From Sphingobium yanoikuyae (lineage in GTDB: Bacteria; Pseudomonadota; Alphaproteobacteria; Sphingomonadales; Sphingomonadaceae): a stretch of DNA of 64,000 nucleotides. Within the stretch, counting starts at the first letter, position 1, and each line of letters starts with the position of its first letter. The position numbers and the translations under genes are program-made. The stretch is taken from contig NZ_CP053022.1 in the NCBI RefSeq assembly GCF_013001025.1, positions 124,001 to 188,000 of the forward strand, given 5' to 3'. Shown piece by piece: positions 43,995 to 52,708 of this stretch. The notes beneath the pieces were generated by a model that searched no databases, was not told the origin of the DNA, and worked only from the letters and a program-made list of their open reading frames with translations.

Positions 43995-46634
43995 CTAAAT
44001 TTTAATCCGCGTTGCCTCGATATGCCGGAACGCGCGTTCGCGGCAGGTCAGTAGGATCACCTGCATCCGCTCTGACGCCTCGACGATAAGGTCGGTCATA
44101 GCGTCCAGGCGCACGTCATCGGAATAGACCAGTGGGTCGTCGAGGATCAGCGAGACGGGGTGGCCTTCCTCTAACAACATGTCGGCGAAAGCGAGGCGCG
44201 TCAGCATCGCCAGCTGTTCCTGCGTGCCCTTCGATAGCTGCTCGCAGGCCTCGTCCACGCCGGCGCGGCGGATGCTGGACAAGCTTAGGTCATCGCCGAA
44301 GGCGGGCTCGGCCCCTGGCAGGATGCGGCCGACATGGCGCGCGGCTCGGTTAGCCACCGGGCCGGTGATTGAGCGTGCCGTTTCCGCCTGCGCTTCGGCC
44401 ATGGTCGCGCGCAGCAGTTTCAGAATTTCTGCCTCCTCCTCGATGCGCACAAGCGCGGCCCGGGCGGCTTCGTTTTCCTCGCGCGCGGCGGCGGCATGTT
44501 CGGCGAGGCCCTTGCCGCCGTCGCTCTCCACTTTTGCCTCGAGGCCAGCGATCTGCGCCTTAAGCTCATTCTGGCGCTCCTCCGCTGTGCGGCGGCGCGC
44601 GGCGAAGGTTTCCAGGCGGCGGGTGAGGGCGGTTTGATCGAAGGCCTGGGCATTGATCTCGGCCTGCTGCAGCGCGACCGAAGCGGCAGCAGCGGTTTCG
44701 CGTGCCGCTGTCAGCGTGGCAGCAAGGTCAGCGAAGTCGGGATGGGCGGCGAGCAGGGTCAGTTCGTCACCTATGCGGGCGAGGTCGCTGGCTGCAGAGG
44801 CCTCGTCGATGGCGAGGGGAACCCGCGCCTTCTCGGCCTCGCGCGCGTCGTCCTCAGCCTGCCGGGCCTGGGCTTCGGCGCGCGTGAAAGCGGCGTCGGC
44901 GCGGTCCTGGTCGGCTTCCAGTTCTTTCAACGAACGGGCAGGCGGGAGGGCAGGGGCCTGAGCCTCCCCTACTTCGAGCGGATGCTCAGCGATGAATGCG
45001 CGCAAGGTCTGCGCACCAGCGGCAAGGTTAAGATCGCGATCAGCGGGTGCGGCGGCGAGTATCCGCGCGGCCAATGTTTCCAACGCGCGGGTCGCCTCGC
45101 GTGCTGCCTCGGCGCGGGCTTGTGCTTCGGCGAGAGTGGCAACCTGCCACTGCGCTAGCAGCGCGGAGTGGCGGGCTTGCGCGCCGTCGAGCGCGGCCTG
45201 TGCCCCGGCCAGCGCCTGCGAGGGGCGCAGCACCAGTTCGCCGCCGCCGGGCAATCCGATGCGGGTTTCGCGCGTCAACGTCCATTCGCCGGGTTCGAGC
45301 GGGGCGCCATCTCTCGTGACGCCCTGCGCACCGACCAGTTCTACACGGGTACCGTCAGCTTCGAGCAGGGTGAGGTGGCGCACCACCTCGCGCTCGGCGG
45401 CGGCGAGGTCTTCGAGAACTTGCGCTGGCACGGCCTGCTTCAACGCCGCATCGAGCGGCGCGCGTTTCGCCTCCAGCTCGGTGACTTGCGCAAGGCGTTC
45501 ATGTGCGGCCGCGATCTGCGCGCGCCGGCGCATCGCTGATTCCAGCGCGCGGGCCTCGGTGACTGCCGTGCGGGCGGCGTCACGCGACGCGAGCGTAGTG
45601 GCAAGGGCACTGCGTGTGGTCTCAGCGTGGGTGCGCGCAGTTTTAAGCCCCTCGGTCAGTTCGGCAAGCTGCTCACGCGTCGTAGCCTGCCGGGCCTGCG
45701 CTGAAGCCTGCCGTTCCAGCGCGGCGCCGTGGCGGGTGGACAAGTCCTCCAGCCCGTCGAGCCGCGATGTCGCCGCCGCATTTTCCGCCTTGCGAGTGGC
45801 GAGTTGCTGCGCCGCGCCGCGCGCGGTTTCAAGGCGGGCGAGGACGTCGGTACGCTCGGTGGCATCGGGATCGTTCTCTAGTTCGCGGCGCAGGGTCGCT
45901 AGCTGGCGGCGCGCAGCGTCGAGGTCGGCGAAGGCGGCTTCGAGCAATTCCTCACGCCGCTCGGCTTCGGCCACCGTTTCCGCTGCAGCGATCGCGCGCT
46001 TCTGCGCGGCGGCAAGGCGCTGGGTGGGCGTGCCCGCCCTGCCGGTGAAATAGGCCGAATATTGAGTATCGATGCGCGCACGTATGCGCTCGAAGGCTGC
46101 GCCGCCGACCAGCGCGCCCGCCTCGCCCTCCAGCGTCGCGCCGATAAGGTCGCGCAAATTCGAGCTGGGGGCCTCGACTAAAAGCCCGTCGGTCTGCGCC
46201 ACCCACAACATTCCGAGCGCGCCGTGCAAAGTCTTGTCGAAACCTGCGCCCTGCTGCCCCGCCTCGAAGCCGAGCAGGGCCTGTAGCGCTTGCTCGGCGG
46301 CTTCGCCCTGCTGGCGACCAGTGGGCCCGGACAGTTCGACCGAGGCCGACTTGATAAACCGCTTGGTAAGCGACCAGGGGGCACCGGCAACGTCGAAATC
46401 CAGCGCGACCTGTGGTCCCACATTGTCGCCGAGTGGCTGGAATGAGCGGATCAGTTTTGTCGTCGAGCTGTGTTTGAGGAACAGCGCCGCGCGGACCGCT
46501 TCGAGTAGGGTGGACTTGCCTGTCTCGTTCGGCTCGATGACGATGTTGAGGCCCTGCGTTAGCCCGGCGATTTCGTGGGGCGCGCGGAACTTGCGGAAGT
46601 TTTCCAGCGCGATGCGGCGGATCAGCAGGCTCAT
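43995..46634 (-). CDS. SbcC/Rad50-like AAA ATPase
   Basis: An 879-residue SMC/Rad50-type ATPase. The N-terminal Walker A EPNETGKST lies at about residues 34-42. A long Ala/Glu/Arg-rich coiled coil fills residues about 190-750. The C-terminal signature LSKGTQEQLAML and Walker B SLILDDPLVYSDD complete the ABC-type head. No CxxC zinc hook was seen, so it is closer to the YhaN type. It is coupled by a four-base overlap to the upstream phosphoesterase gene, forming an SbcCD-like nuclease pair that would trim DNA ends or hairpins. Confidence 0.9.
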   Translation of the reverse strand: MSLLIRRIALENFRKFRAPHEIAGLTQGLNIVIEPNETGKSTLLEAVRAALFLKHSSTTKLIRSFQPLGDNVGPQVALDFDVAGAPWSLTKRFIKSASVELSGPTGRQQGEAAEQALQALLGFEAGQQGAGFDKTLHGALGMLWVAQTDGLLVEAPSSNLRDLIGATLEGEAGALVGGAAFERIRARIDTQYSAYFTGRAGTPTQRLAAAQKRAIAAAETVAEAERREELLEAAFADLDAARRQLATLRRELENDPDATERTDVLARLETARGAAQQLATRKAENAAATSRLDGLEDLSTRHGAALERQASAQARQATTREQLAELTEGLKTARTHAETTRSALATTLASRDAARTAVTEARALESAMRRRAQIAAAHERLAQVTELEAKRAPLDAALKQAVPAQVLEDLAAAEREVVRHLTLLEADGTRVELVGAQGVTRDGAPLEPGEWTLTRETRIGLPGGGELVLRPSQALAGAQAALDGAQARHSALLAQWQVATLAEAQARAEAAREATRALETLAARILAAAPADRDLNLAAGAQTLRAFIAEHPLEVGEAQAPALPPARSLKELEADQDRADAAFTRAEAQARQAEDDAREAEKARVPLAIDEASAASDLARIGDELTLLAAHPDFADLAATLTAARETAAAASVALQQAEINAQAFDQTALTRRLETFAARRRTAEERQNELKAQIAGLEAKVESDGGKGLAEHAAAAREENEAARAALVRIEEEAEILKLLRATMAEAQAETARSITGPVANRAARHVGRILPGAEPAFGDDLSLSSIRRAGVDEACEQLSKGTQEQLAMLTRLAFADMLLEEGHPVSLILDDPLVYSDDVRLDAMTDLIVEASERMQVILLTCRERAFRHIEATRIKI

Positions 46635-47749
46635 GCGGCGTCTCCTTGTTCCTTCAGCGCCTCGACGAAGAGGCGTTCCAGCGCACGGCGCGCGCGCGAT
46701 GCGTCCGGGCCGTCGGCTTCGATTTTAGCGCGAAGCAGCGCCCCGGCGCGGCCGATCATGCCTTCGCTGGAGAGCGCGGCGAGGTCTTCCTCGGTGGGCC
46801 GGGCCACCATGTCGGCGTCGCGGACGTCGAGATGGCGCAGGCGGTGGGTTAGATCGTCCTCGATACGAGAGAGCATCGCCACGCGGGCGGTCAGCGGGAC
46901 GATGCCTGAAAGCGTCAGGCGTAGCAGCGTGGCGGCAGGCTCGCAGGCGGCGAGCAAGTCTTCTGCCAGGGCCGCGAAGCCGGTCGCATCGGCCACCGTC
47001 CAGTCGCGCGACAGCCAGCGGAAGCGCCCGGTAGGAAGAGGAGTGACCGTGACTTTTCCGGGGCCCAGATCGACCAGTAGCGCATGCCCGGGATCGTCGC
47101 GGCCGGGCTGGAAGCGGTCGGTCTCGGGCGTGCCGGAATACCAGGTACGCGGATCGACCTGCAGCGTGCCGTGCCAGTCGCCCAGCGCAAGATAATCGAG
47201 ATTGGAGAGCCGAGCACGGTCGGGCGCGATCAGGTTTTTCGTATCGCCCTGCGAGCCGAAGCCTCTGATCGAACCATGCGCCAGCCCGATGCGCAGCCGC
47301 GCTCCGGGAGTGTCCATGCGGGCGAACGCCTCGGTCGGATCGTCGAGTGTGTGGCGGTGGAGCAGCGGAGCGGGCAGCAGCCACACGCCGTCCTCCACCT
47401 CGTGCGCGGTGGGTTCGGTGAGGACGGTAACATTTGCGGCGGCGCGTTTTCTCACGCGGTCCCACAGGCCGCCGTTTCGCGCGAAATCGTGATTGCCGGG
47501 CAGCAGCCACCAGCGGCAGGCGTGGCGCTCCATACGAGTCACGGCTTGAACCACGGTGCGTTCGTCCGGCCCTTCGGTGTCGAACACGTCCCCGGCGACG
47601 AGGACATGGCCCGCGCTGTGCTGTGCTGCCGCCTTGCCCAGCGTGTCGATGGCATCGAACCGCGCCTCGGTCAGCGCGGCTCGCGTCTCCGCATCGAAGC
47701 GGCCGAAGGGCTTGCCTAGCTGCCAGTCGGCGGTGTGGATGAAGCGCAT
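46631..47749 (-). CDS. SbcD/Mre11-like DNA-repair metallophosphoesterase
   Basis: A 372-residue exonuclease. The metal-binding motifs HTADWQLG, GDVFDTEG, GNHDFARNG and GLAHGS plus GDWHGT are in the calcineurin-like order. The start overlaps nothing upstream; the stop overlaps the start of the SbcC-like gene by four bases. Together they should act as an ATP-dependent nuclease on DNA ends. The partner similarity is to YhaO/YhaN rather than classic SbcD/SbcC. Confidence 0.9.
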   Translation of the reverse strand: MRFIHTADWQLGKPFGRFDAETRAALTEARFDAIDTLGKAAAQHSAGHVLVAGDVFDTEGPDERTVVQAVTRMERHACRWWLLPGNHDFARNGGLWDRVRKRAAANVTVLTEPTAHEVEDGVWLLPAPLLHRHTLDDPTEAFARMDTPGARLRIGLAHGSIRGFGSQGDTKNLIAPDRARLSNLDYLALGDWHGTLQVDPRTWYSGTPETDRFQPGRDDPGHALLVDLGPGKVTVTPLPTGRFRWLSRDWTVADATGFAALAEDLLAACEPAATLLRLTLSGIVPLTARVAMLSRIEDDLTHRLRHLDVRDADMVARPTEEDLAALSSEGMIGRAGALLRAKIEADGPDASRARRALERLFVEALKEQGDAA

Positions 47750-47764
47750 GAGGTCCAGTGTCGG

Positions 47765-48052
47765 TTAAGATAAGAAATTGTCGTTTAGCGGGGGCTGTGT
47801 GGCAGTGCTACGACAGAAGCGGTCGTGTAGTAGCAGATCGATGATGCTGCCGTTCTTTTCGGCGAAACGCGCTATTTGTGTCTCTAGCCCCTTCGCCATC
47901 GCTGCGCGCGCTGCAGGCGTCTGCTGACGCATCAATCCGGCGAGGCTTGCCGTCGGGCAGCCTTGCTCGGGGTGGTCGCGATGCAGCGGGGAGAGATAGG
48001 CGTCGGTCCAGGCTTCGAGGTTGGCCATGCCTGTGCCTTCATCGTACATCAC
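47765..48052 (-). pseudogene. TetR-family regulator, C-terminal remnant
   Basis: A 95-residue frame whose YLSPLHRDHPEQGCPTASLA and PAARAAMAKGLETQIARF match the ligand-binding C-terminal domain of a TetR/AcrR group (YL..xHRDxPxxGCp). The N-terminal helix-turn-helix is missing and the upstream sequence does not supply it. A truncated remnant, read toward the SbcD-like gene. Confidence 0.55.
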
Positions 48053-48263
48053 ATGATCTTGCGTGGTTCAGCATTGGAGGTTTCACGATCTACGTGAAGC
48101 TAACCAAACGAACTTTTTTGATTTTAGGCCGAAGAAGTTCTGGATGCGCGGCAGGAAAGCGCAGCTGAATGGGGCAGATTGGCTGCAATTATTGAAATGA
48201 AAATCTCATCCTCACCCTGACGGCCGCAGCCGCCGCAGGACGGAGAGAAAGAACCCACCTCAA

Positions 48264-48797
48264 ATGATCTATGTCAGTGAAGAAGACCGCAAGCGCACCG
48301 CGCTTGCGAAGGAGGCCGCTCGCGCATTCGCCGGGATGGTCGGTTGGACGCCTGTGCCTTGCACATCGATCATGCCGTCCGTGCTGACGGACTTCGAATA
48401 TACCGACCGCGCCAACATCGTGATGGCGCACTGGCAAAAGAAGCTCTCGCTCACCGCCCTCATCAAGGCCGTTGTAGAATTTCGGCGCGATCTTCTCTTG
48501 GTCGAACCGAGCCACGTCTCAGGGAAGCAGGCGGGCAACTATATCACTCTCTTGCTGTGCCGCGATGGTGAGGTCCAGATCGTCACGGGCCTCTGGCCGT
48601 GGCTTCAGGAACCTGGTGCACCGATCCACCTGGTCACAAATCCGGAGAGCCGCGACGAGATGCGGGCATTCATGGTCGATCGCGGCGGCATTTGTCCGCT
48701 GCCAACTCTGCCCTGGTCAACCGCAGAAGCAGAACGGCTCGGTTTCTCGACCGCCCGACGCCACTGGGAGCTGACCGTGGAAGGGCGTTGCGCATGA
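48264..48797 (+). CDS. Hypothetical protein, first gene of a five-gene cluster
   Basis: A 177-residue protein I do not recognise. It starts MIYVSEEDRKRTALAKEA, has amphipathic helices and a Trp/Pro-rich middle (TGLWPWLQEPGAPIH), and no signal peptide or membrane segment. The stop overlaps the start of the next gene (ATGA at 48,794-48,797), so the two are coupled. It should be soluble. Confidence 0.7.
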   Translation: MIYVSEEDRKRTALAKEAARAFAGMVGWTPVPCTSIMPSVLTDFEYTDRANIVMAHWQKKLSLTALIKAVVEFRRDLLLVEPSHVSGKQAGNYITLLLCRDGEVQIVTGLWPWLQEPGAPIHLVTNPESRDEMRAFMVDRGGICPLPTLPWSTAEAERLGFSTARRHWELTVEGRCA

Positions 48798-49159
48798 GCG
48801 GGAACGACAATCTCCGATGGCTGGACAACCTGCCGGTTGGCTGGGCGCAGCTCTACCGCGACCTCCTGTCTGATCTCGCGGCGAACGGCATCACGGCCTG
48901 CGTGGACGAGGCGAAGGAAAAATTCGGTTCGCTCCGGATTTATCTCGAGCCCAGGGTTCCCGAAGCACGACCCTACATCGCCGCAGCCGAAGAGCGGTCC
49001 AAGGTTACCTGCCAACGATGCGGCGATCCGGGAGAAATGCTCATGCGTAATCGCATCGTTGCCACTCTCTGTCCGGTCCACGGCGACGGCTTTTCCAAGC
49101 CAGCCAGGCCGCCGGTGGTCACGGTTTACATAAAGACGGTGGACATCTCGGACGAGTAG
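48794..49159 (+). CDS. Hypothetical zinc-ribbon-like protein
   Basis: A 121-residue protein starting MSGNDNLRWLDNLPVG. A CxxC pair (TCQRCGDPG) followed by a third Cys and a His (TLCPVHGD) suggest a zinc-binding knuckle. The N-terminal half has EKFGSLRIYLEP, a strand-helix pattern. Function unknown. Coupled to the preceding gene by a four-base overlap. Confidence 0.65.
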   Translation: MSGNDNLRWLDNLPVGWAQLYRDLLSDLAANGITACVDEAKEKFGSLRIYLEPRVPEARPYIAAAEERSKVTCQRCGDPGEMLMRNRIVATLCPVHGDGFSKPARPPVVTVYIKTVDISDE

Positions 49160-49285
49160 GCGCCGCCGCCGCGGCGAAGGCCAAGTTTGAAGTGGCTCAG
49201 GCAGCTGAGCAAAATGGAATGAAAAAAGGGGCAAGGCGCGGCACCGCTCGGCTGCCGCGCGCCCTCAACGCGAAAGTCTCTCAAT

Positions 49286-49810
49286 ATGCAGGATAATGTT
49301 ACACCGTGTTCCTTCGGGAGCGCGAACGGCTTGCCGTGGATCAAAGCTGCAACCCATCGCGCCATCATGATGCTGGCGGCAGATATTGGCGGGCCGATCG
49401 ACTTCAGCCCGGAGCGGCGCTTCCCGGGCGCGCGGCATGGCGTGCTACTGGAAGGCGCCAATCTCCTGATCGTCGGGACCCGGACCGGGCCGAACATCGG
49501 GCTAAATGACGTCAGCGCGGTCGCGAGGCCGTATGGTATGGACCTGCTGCTCGCGCGCTTCTCTGGTCCAGTCGTGAAATACGACATTTACCGCTGCAGG
49601 GACGACCAGTGGTTCACCGGCTATCAGCGCGCATGGTTTGAGGACCGCTACTGGTTCTGCCCGCCCGATGAAGTCGATCAGCCATTCATCCTGGCACACC
49701 GGCGCGGCCTGCAATTCTCCTCCCATGCGCCTTGCCCCGATGCCCGGCGCTTTGAAGCCGGTCTCTCGCTGGCGGCGCAGACCAGCACGCAGTGGCAGGA
49801 GGCGGCATGA
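49286..49810 (+). CDS. Hypothetical protein
   Basis: A 174-residue soluble protein starting MQDNVTPCSFG. It has no family motif I can name; GPIDFSPERRFPGARHGVLL and the aromatic run KYDIYRCRDDQWFTGYQRAW are its notable segments. It lacks a strong RBS and follows a 126-bp gap, but its stop overlaps the next start by four bases, so it belongs to the cluster. Confidence 0.6.
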   Translation: MQDNVTPCSFGSANGLPWIKAATHRAIMMLAADIGGPIDFSPERRFPGARHGVLLEGANLLIVGTRTGPNIGLNDVSAVARPYGMDLLLARFSGPVVKYDIYRCRDDQWFTGYQRAWFEDRYWFCPPDEVDQPFILAHRRGLQFSSHAPCPDARRFEAGLSLAAQTSTQWQEAA

Positions 49811-50403
49811 GCAAAGCCAAATCGAAGCCTGCCACGGCCGATCAGCCAGAGATGCTGTCCTGCTTCACGCTGGATCCTGCCGATGACGGCAGCTTCAAAT
49901 ATATCCGCTATTTCTACAAGCAGGATGTCCATCGTGCCGGAATAGCCGACATGGTCCTGGCGAAGCTGACGCCTGCCGGGCACAAGGCATCGCGTCATGA
50001 TTTGCTGCTGCCTGACGCAGCCAGCGGTGAATATATGGACCTCAGCTATCTGCTGCAGCGCTATGATGCGATGCTGCCCGCGGCTGAGCGGACCGGATAC
50101 GCCCAATTCACCCTGGCACTGCCATCAGATCAGCCACCGAATGTGGGATGGGAGCAGGTGCGAGCGTGGGTTCGGAGCTATTTTGTGCGTCAGGAGCAGC
50201 TCGCCGCACTGATGGTTCTCCATCTGCCCTATCTGGCGGGGTCATCAAATGCCGCTCACATCCATATCCTGCTCCCGGCACGCCGGCTGTCGATGAATGG
50301 GTTTACCGGCCAGGCACGCGACGTCTGTTCGGATAGTGGCTGCCATGATGCATGGAACGCCTGGATCAGCTTTCAGAAGGAGGGCGGCTCATGCGTAAAG
50401 TGA
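49807..50403 (+). CDS. Possible MobA/MobL-like (HUH) protein
   Basis: A 198-residue protein starting MSKAKSKPATADQPE. A C-terminal stretch AAHIHILLPARRLSMNGFTG resembles the histidine motif of MobA/MobL relaxases (HAHxLxxxRxxxxxGF). The usual N-terminal tyrosine signature is not obvious, and the protein is much shorter than a relaxase (over 400 residues). Either a relaxase-derived fragment or a different protein with a similar motif; confidence is limited. Overlaps both neighbours. Confidence 0.4.
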   Translation: MSKAKSKPATADQPEMLSCFTLDPADDGSFKYIRYFYKQDVHRAGIADMVLAKLTPAGHKASRHDLLLPDAASGEYMDLSYLLQRYDAMLPAAERTGYAQFTLALPSDQPPNVGWEQVRAWVRSYFVRQEQLAALMVLHLPYLAGSSNAAHIHILLPARRLSMNGFTGQARDVCSDSGCHDAWNAWISFQKEGGSCVK

Positions 50404-50951
50404 CGATGATCGATCCGCCCCATGGCTGGCGCTATGGCTTTCCCAAGCCCCTCACTCTTGGTGAGGGGCAGAGCCTGCAGGATTGGTTGATCGAAAATGG
50501 ATACCCCCAGGCCGAGATCAACGTCTTCGGGATCGTCCATCTGCCTTGCCGGTACTGGACGCGGGAAATCGAGGAGCCGCCGCCCCATGAACTGAACGCG
50601 CATGACATAGGCGAGAGGAGGAAGCTCATCCTTGCCCGCCGTCTTATCGCCGCGCTTCGGGCCAATCTGGACCTCATCATTCAGGCGCAGGCGGAGAATG
50701 ACCGGCAGCTGGCAAGCCATCGTGCGACCATTGGAAACAGGGCATGGCGCTTTCTACTGAGGCGATCCATCGATGAGATCATCGCCTATATGCTTCAGAA
50801 GTCCCCGACCGGGAGAACTCTACGTTCAACCAGTCCATTCTCCATGATCCTGCCGCCCGAGCCCGAAGCAGAACGGCGGAGGATGTGGCGGGCGGCCAAG
50901 GCGGAACTCATCTCAGAAATGATTGTGTTCCGGATTGAGTGCTTCCCCTGA
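50391..50951 (+). CDS. Hypothetical protein, last gene of the cluster
   Basis: A 186-residue soluble protein starting MRKVTMIDPPHGWRYGFPK (ATG 50,391, 13 bases inside the upstream gene). It has an Arg/Glu-rich helical middle and ends RAAKAELISEMIVFRIECFP. No known family recognised. The stop codon lies inside a perfect 14-bp palindrome (GACCGCTAGCGGTC, 50,950-50,963). Confidence 0.6.
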   Translation: MRKVTMIDPPHGWRYGFPKPLTLGEGQSLQDWLIENGYPQAEINVFGIVHLPCRYWTREIEEPPPHELNAHDIGERRKLILARRLIAALRANLDLIIQAQAENDRQLASHRATIGNRAWRFLLRRSIDEIIAYMLQKSPTGRTLRSTSPFSMILPPEPEAERRRMWRAAKAELISEMIVFRIECFP

Positions 50952-51304
50952 CCGCTAGCGGTCGAAAGGGCTCGCTTGTCAAAGACCGCCCTTGGAAAAT
51001 TCGAGCCTGTTCGGTCTTCGGCATTCGATCGAGGAGGGCGGATACGAGCCCCTTTAACAGTCGAGGCTCTGCTTCATTCCGTCCGCCTCCTTTGCGTCGG
51101 ACTCTATTCAAAATCGGTCACATTTCAGGTGAGCACGCCCCCCTCGGTCCTGATCTGTCTCAGGAGCGAGGAGAGGATTGGCACGATCTCGCCCGCGGAC
51201 GCCAAAGATCGCTACCGGACAAATCGCCTTGCATATTTGCCCTCCCGGTAAACAATCAGCAGTGCAGCGCGAGATTGCTCAAGGCCGGAAGAATTTAACT
51301 CTCC
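50952..51304. other. Intergenic region between the hypothetical cluster and the AAA ATPase gene
   Basis: 353 bases without a supportable gene. It starts with the palindrome GACCGCTAGCGGTC (50,950-50,963) and contains CCTTGCATATT at 51,227-51,237, a second copy of the half-site at the ATPase start (52,472-52,482). A frame on the plus strand through this stretch has no recognisable protein character. Confidence 0.55.
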
Positions 51305-52471
51305 TCATCGCAACTGCCGCAACATTCGGGCGGCTTCGATGAGAGGGATGACCTCAATGTCATGGCCGATCGGATATCTCTCATGGCCGGGATAGATGAG
51401 GATGCGCCGGGCTGGTTTCAGATCGTTGCATGCGAGATGAAAACCCTTTTCCACCTTGGGGGCGGAACTTCGCTTCACTTCAATGGCCCATAGACCTTGC
51501 CCAGGAATGGTGAGCAGAAGATCGATTTCGGCACCCGCAGCAGTTCGGTAGAAGTTGGCCTGCGTGCTATAGGGAGCCGAAGCAATCAAGGTTTCGATCG
51601 CAAAGCCTTCCCAGCTTGCTCCTGCCACAGGATGCCCCAGCACGTCGTCCAGGCTGGTCAGGCCCAGCAGCCCATGCACTAGCCCGCTATCGCGCACATA
51701 GATACGCGGCGATTTAACAAGACGCTTGCCCTCATTGCTGTGCCAAGGCTCCAGACGGCGCACCAACAACAGGTCGACCATCAGATCGAGATAGCTGGCC
51801 ACCGTCTTGGAATCGACGCCAAGGCTGCGAGCGAAGTCGGATGCGTTCAACAGGGCGGACTGATGATGCGTCAGCATCGTCCAGAAGCGCCGGAGCGTTT
51901 CGGCCGGAATGCGAGGACCCAGCATCGGCACATCCCGCTCGAGATAGGTCCGAATGAAATCCTGCCGCCAGCGTCGGCTCGCTTCGTCATTGCGCGCAAG
52001 AAAACTGTCAGGAAAGCCGCCGCGAACCCACAAGCGCGGGATATCCTCCGACTCGACCTCAGAGCCATTGATGGGCCCCATTTCAAGATAGCTGATCCGT
52101 CCTGCCAAACTTTCGCCTGACTGCTTCAGCAGGTCGATGGACGCCGATCCCAGAAGCAGGAAGCGGCCTGCCTTGAGCCCCTTGCGGCGGCCTCGGTCTA
52201 TAAGACCCCGCAGGATTTGGAAAAGCCCCGGCATTCTATGGACTTCATCAAGGATGATAAGTTCGGTTTCATGGGCTTCAAGATAGGCCTCGGGATCCAT
52301 CAACCTTGCCTGATCGCGATCAGACTCCAGATCGAGATAAAGTGAAGGGCGCTTCGCGGCGAGATCCTGGGCAAGGGTGGTTTTTCCAACCTGCCTTGGC
52401 CCGAGCAAGGCTACAGCCGGTGTTTCAGCGAGGCGATCGATCAGGATCGGTGCTATTTGACGCTCAATCAT
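51305..52471 (-). CDS. AAA ATPase with DUF4143 domain
   Basis: A 388-residue P-loop ATPase. Walker A is GPRQVGKTTLAQ (residues about 24-35) and Walker B LIILDEVHRMP. The C-terminal DUF4143 domain contains RDFIRTYLERDVPMLG-like and a nuclease-like EIDLLLTI...AIEVKRSSAP pattern (Asp and Glu...Lys, as in PD-(D/E)xK nucleases). The family is widespread, often with unknown role. Its start codon lies at one end of an 11-bp-armed palindrome. Confidence 0.88.
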   Translation of the reverse strand: MIERQIAPILIDRLAETPAVALLGPRQVGKTTLAQDLAAKRPSLYLDLESDRDQARLMDPEAYLEAHETELIILDEVHRMPGLFQILRGLIDRGRRKGLKAGRFLLLGSASIDLLKQSGESLAGRISYLEMGPINGSEVESEDIPRLWVRGGFPDSFLARNDEASRRWRQDFIRTYLERDVPMLGPRIPAETLRRFWTMLTHHQSALLNASDFARSLGVDSKTVASYLDLMVDLLLVRRLEPWHSNEGKRLVKSPRIYVRDSGLVHGLLGLTSLDDVLGHPVAGASWEGFAIETLIASAPYSTQANFYRTAAGAEIDLLLTIPGQGLWAIEVKRSSAPKVEKGFHLACNDLKPARRILIYPGHERYPIGHDIEVIPLIEAARMLRQLR

Positions 52472-52508
52472 CCTTGCATATTCGGATAATTACTCCAAAT
52501 ATGCAAGG
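52472..52508. repeat. Inverted repeat at the ATPase start codon
   Basis: Perfect 11-bp arms CCTTGCATATT (52,472-52,482) and AATATGCAAGG (52,498-52,508) around 15 bases. It directly abuts the ATG at 52,471, so it can be an operator or a leader hairpin. A further CCTTGCATATT sits downstream at 51,227. Confidence 0.75.
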
Positions 52509-52708
52509 ATGAAACTGAAATGGTGGAACCACCAAGTTGCGCGAAGGGCCTCAACGCGTTGAGTGCCAGACGGGGAGGCTCCCGCATCAGGATCAAATAT
52601 GTTCCAATATCCGACCGGCGAAGAGCCCACGCACTCCACACGGAAATCGGAAATCCCTGAATATGTAAGTCACTATAAACCTTACATAAACAATCTCACT
52701 TTAGCCGG
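52509..52708. promoter_or_regulatory. Divergent promoter region with inverted repeat
   Basis: 200 bases between the ATPase gene and the broken plus-strand gene. ATGTAAG (52,664-52,670) and CTTACAT (52,682-52,688) form a 7-bp inverted repeat in AT-rich sequence, a likely operator. No gene. Confidence 0.5.

Noticed and set aside
44992..46053. Plus-strand Ala/Arg/Ser-rich frame
   Set aside because: Antisense to the SbcC-like coiled coil; low-complexity composition typical of shadow frames.
49807..50403. Full relaxase
   Set aside because: Only the His motif is relaxase-like; the protein is short and lacks a clear catalytic tyrosine region, so only a tentative MobA/MobL-like label is kept.
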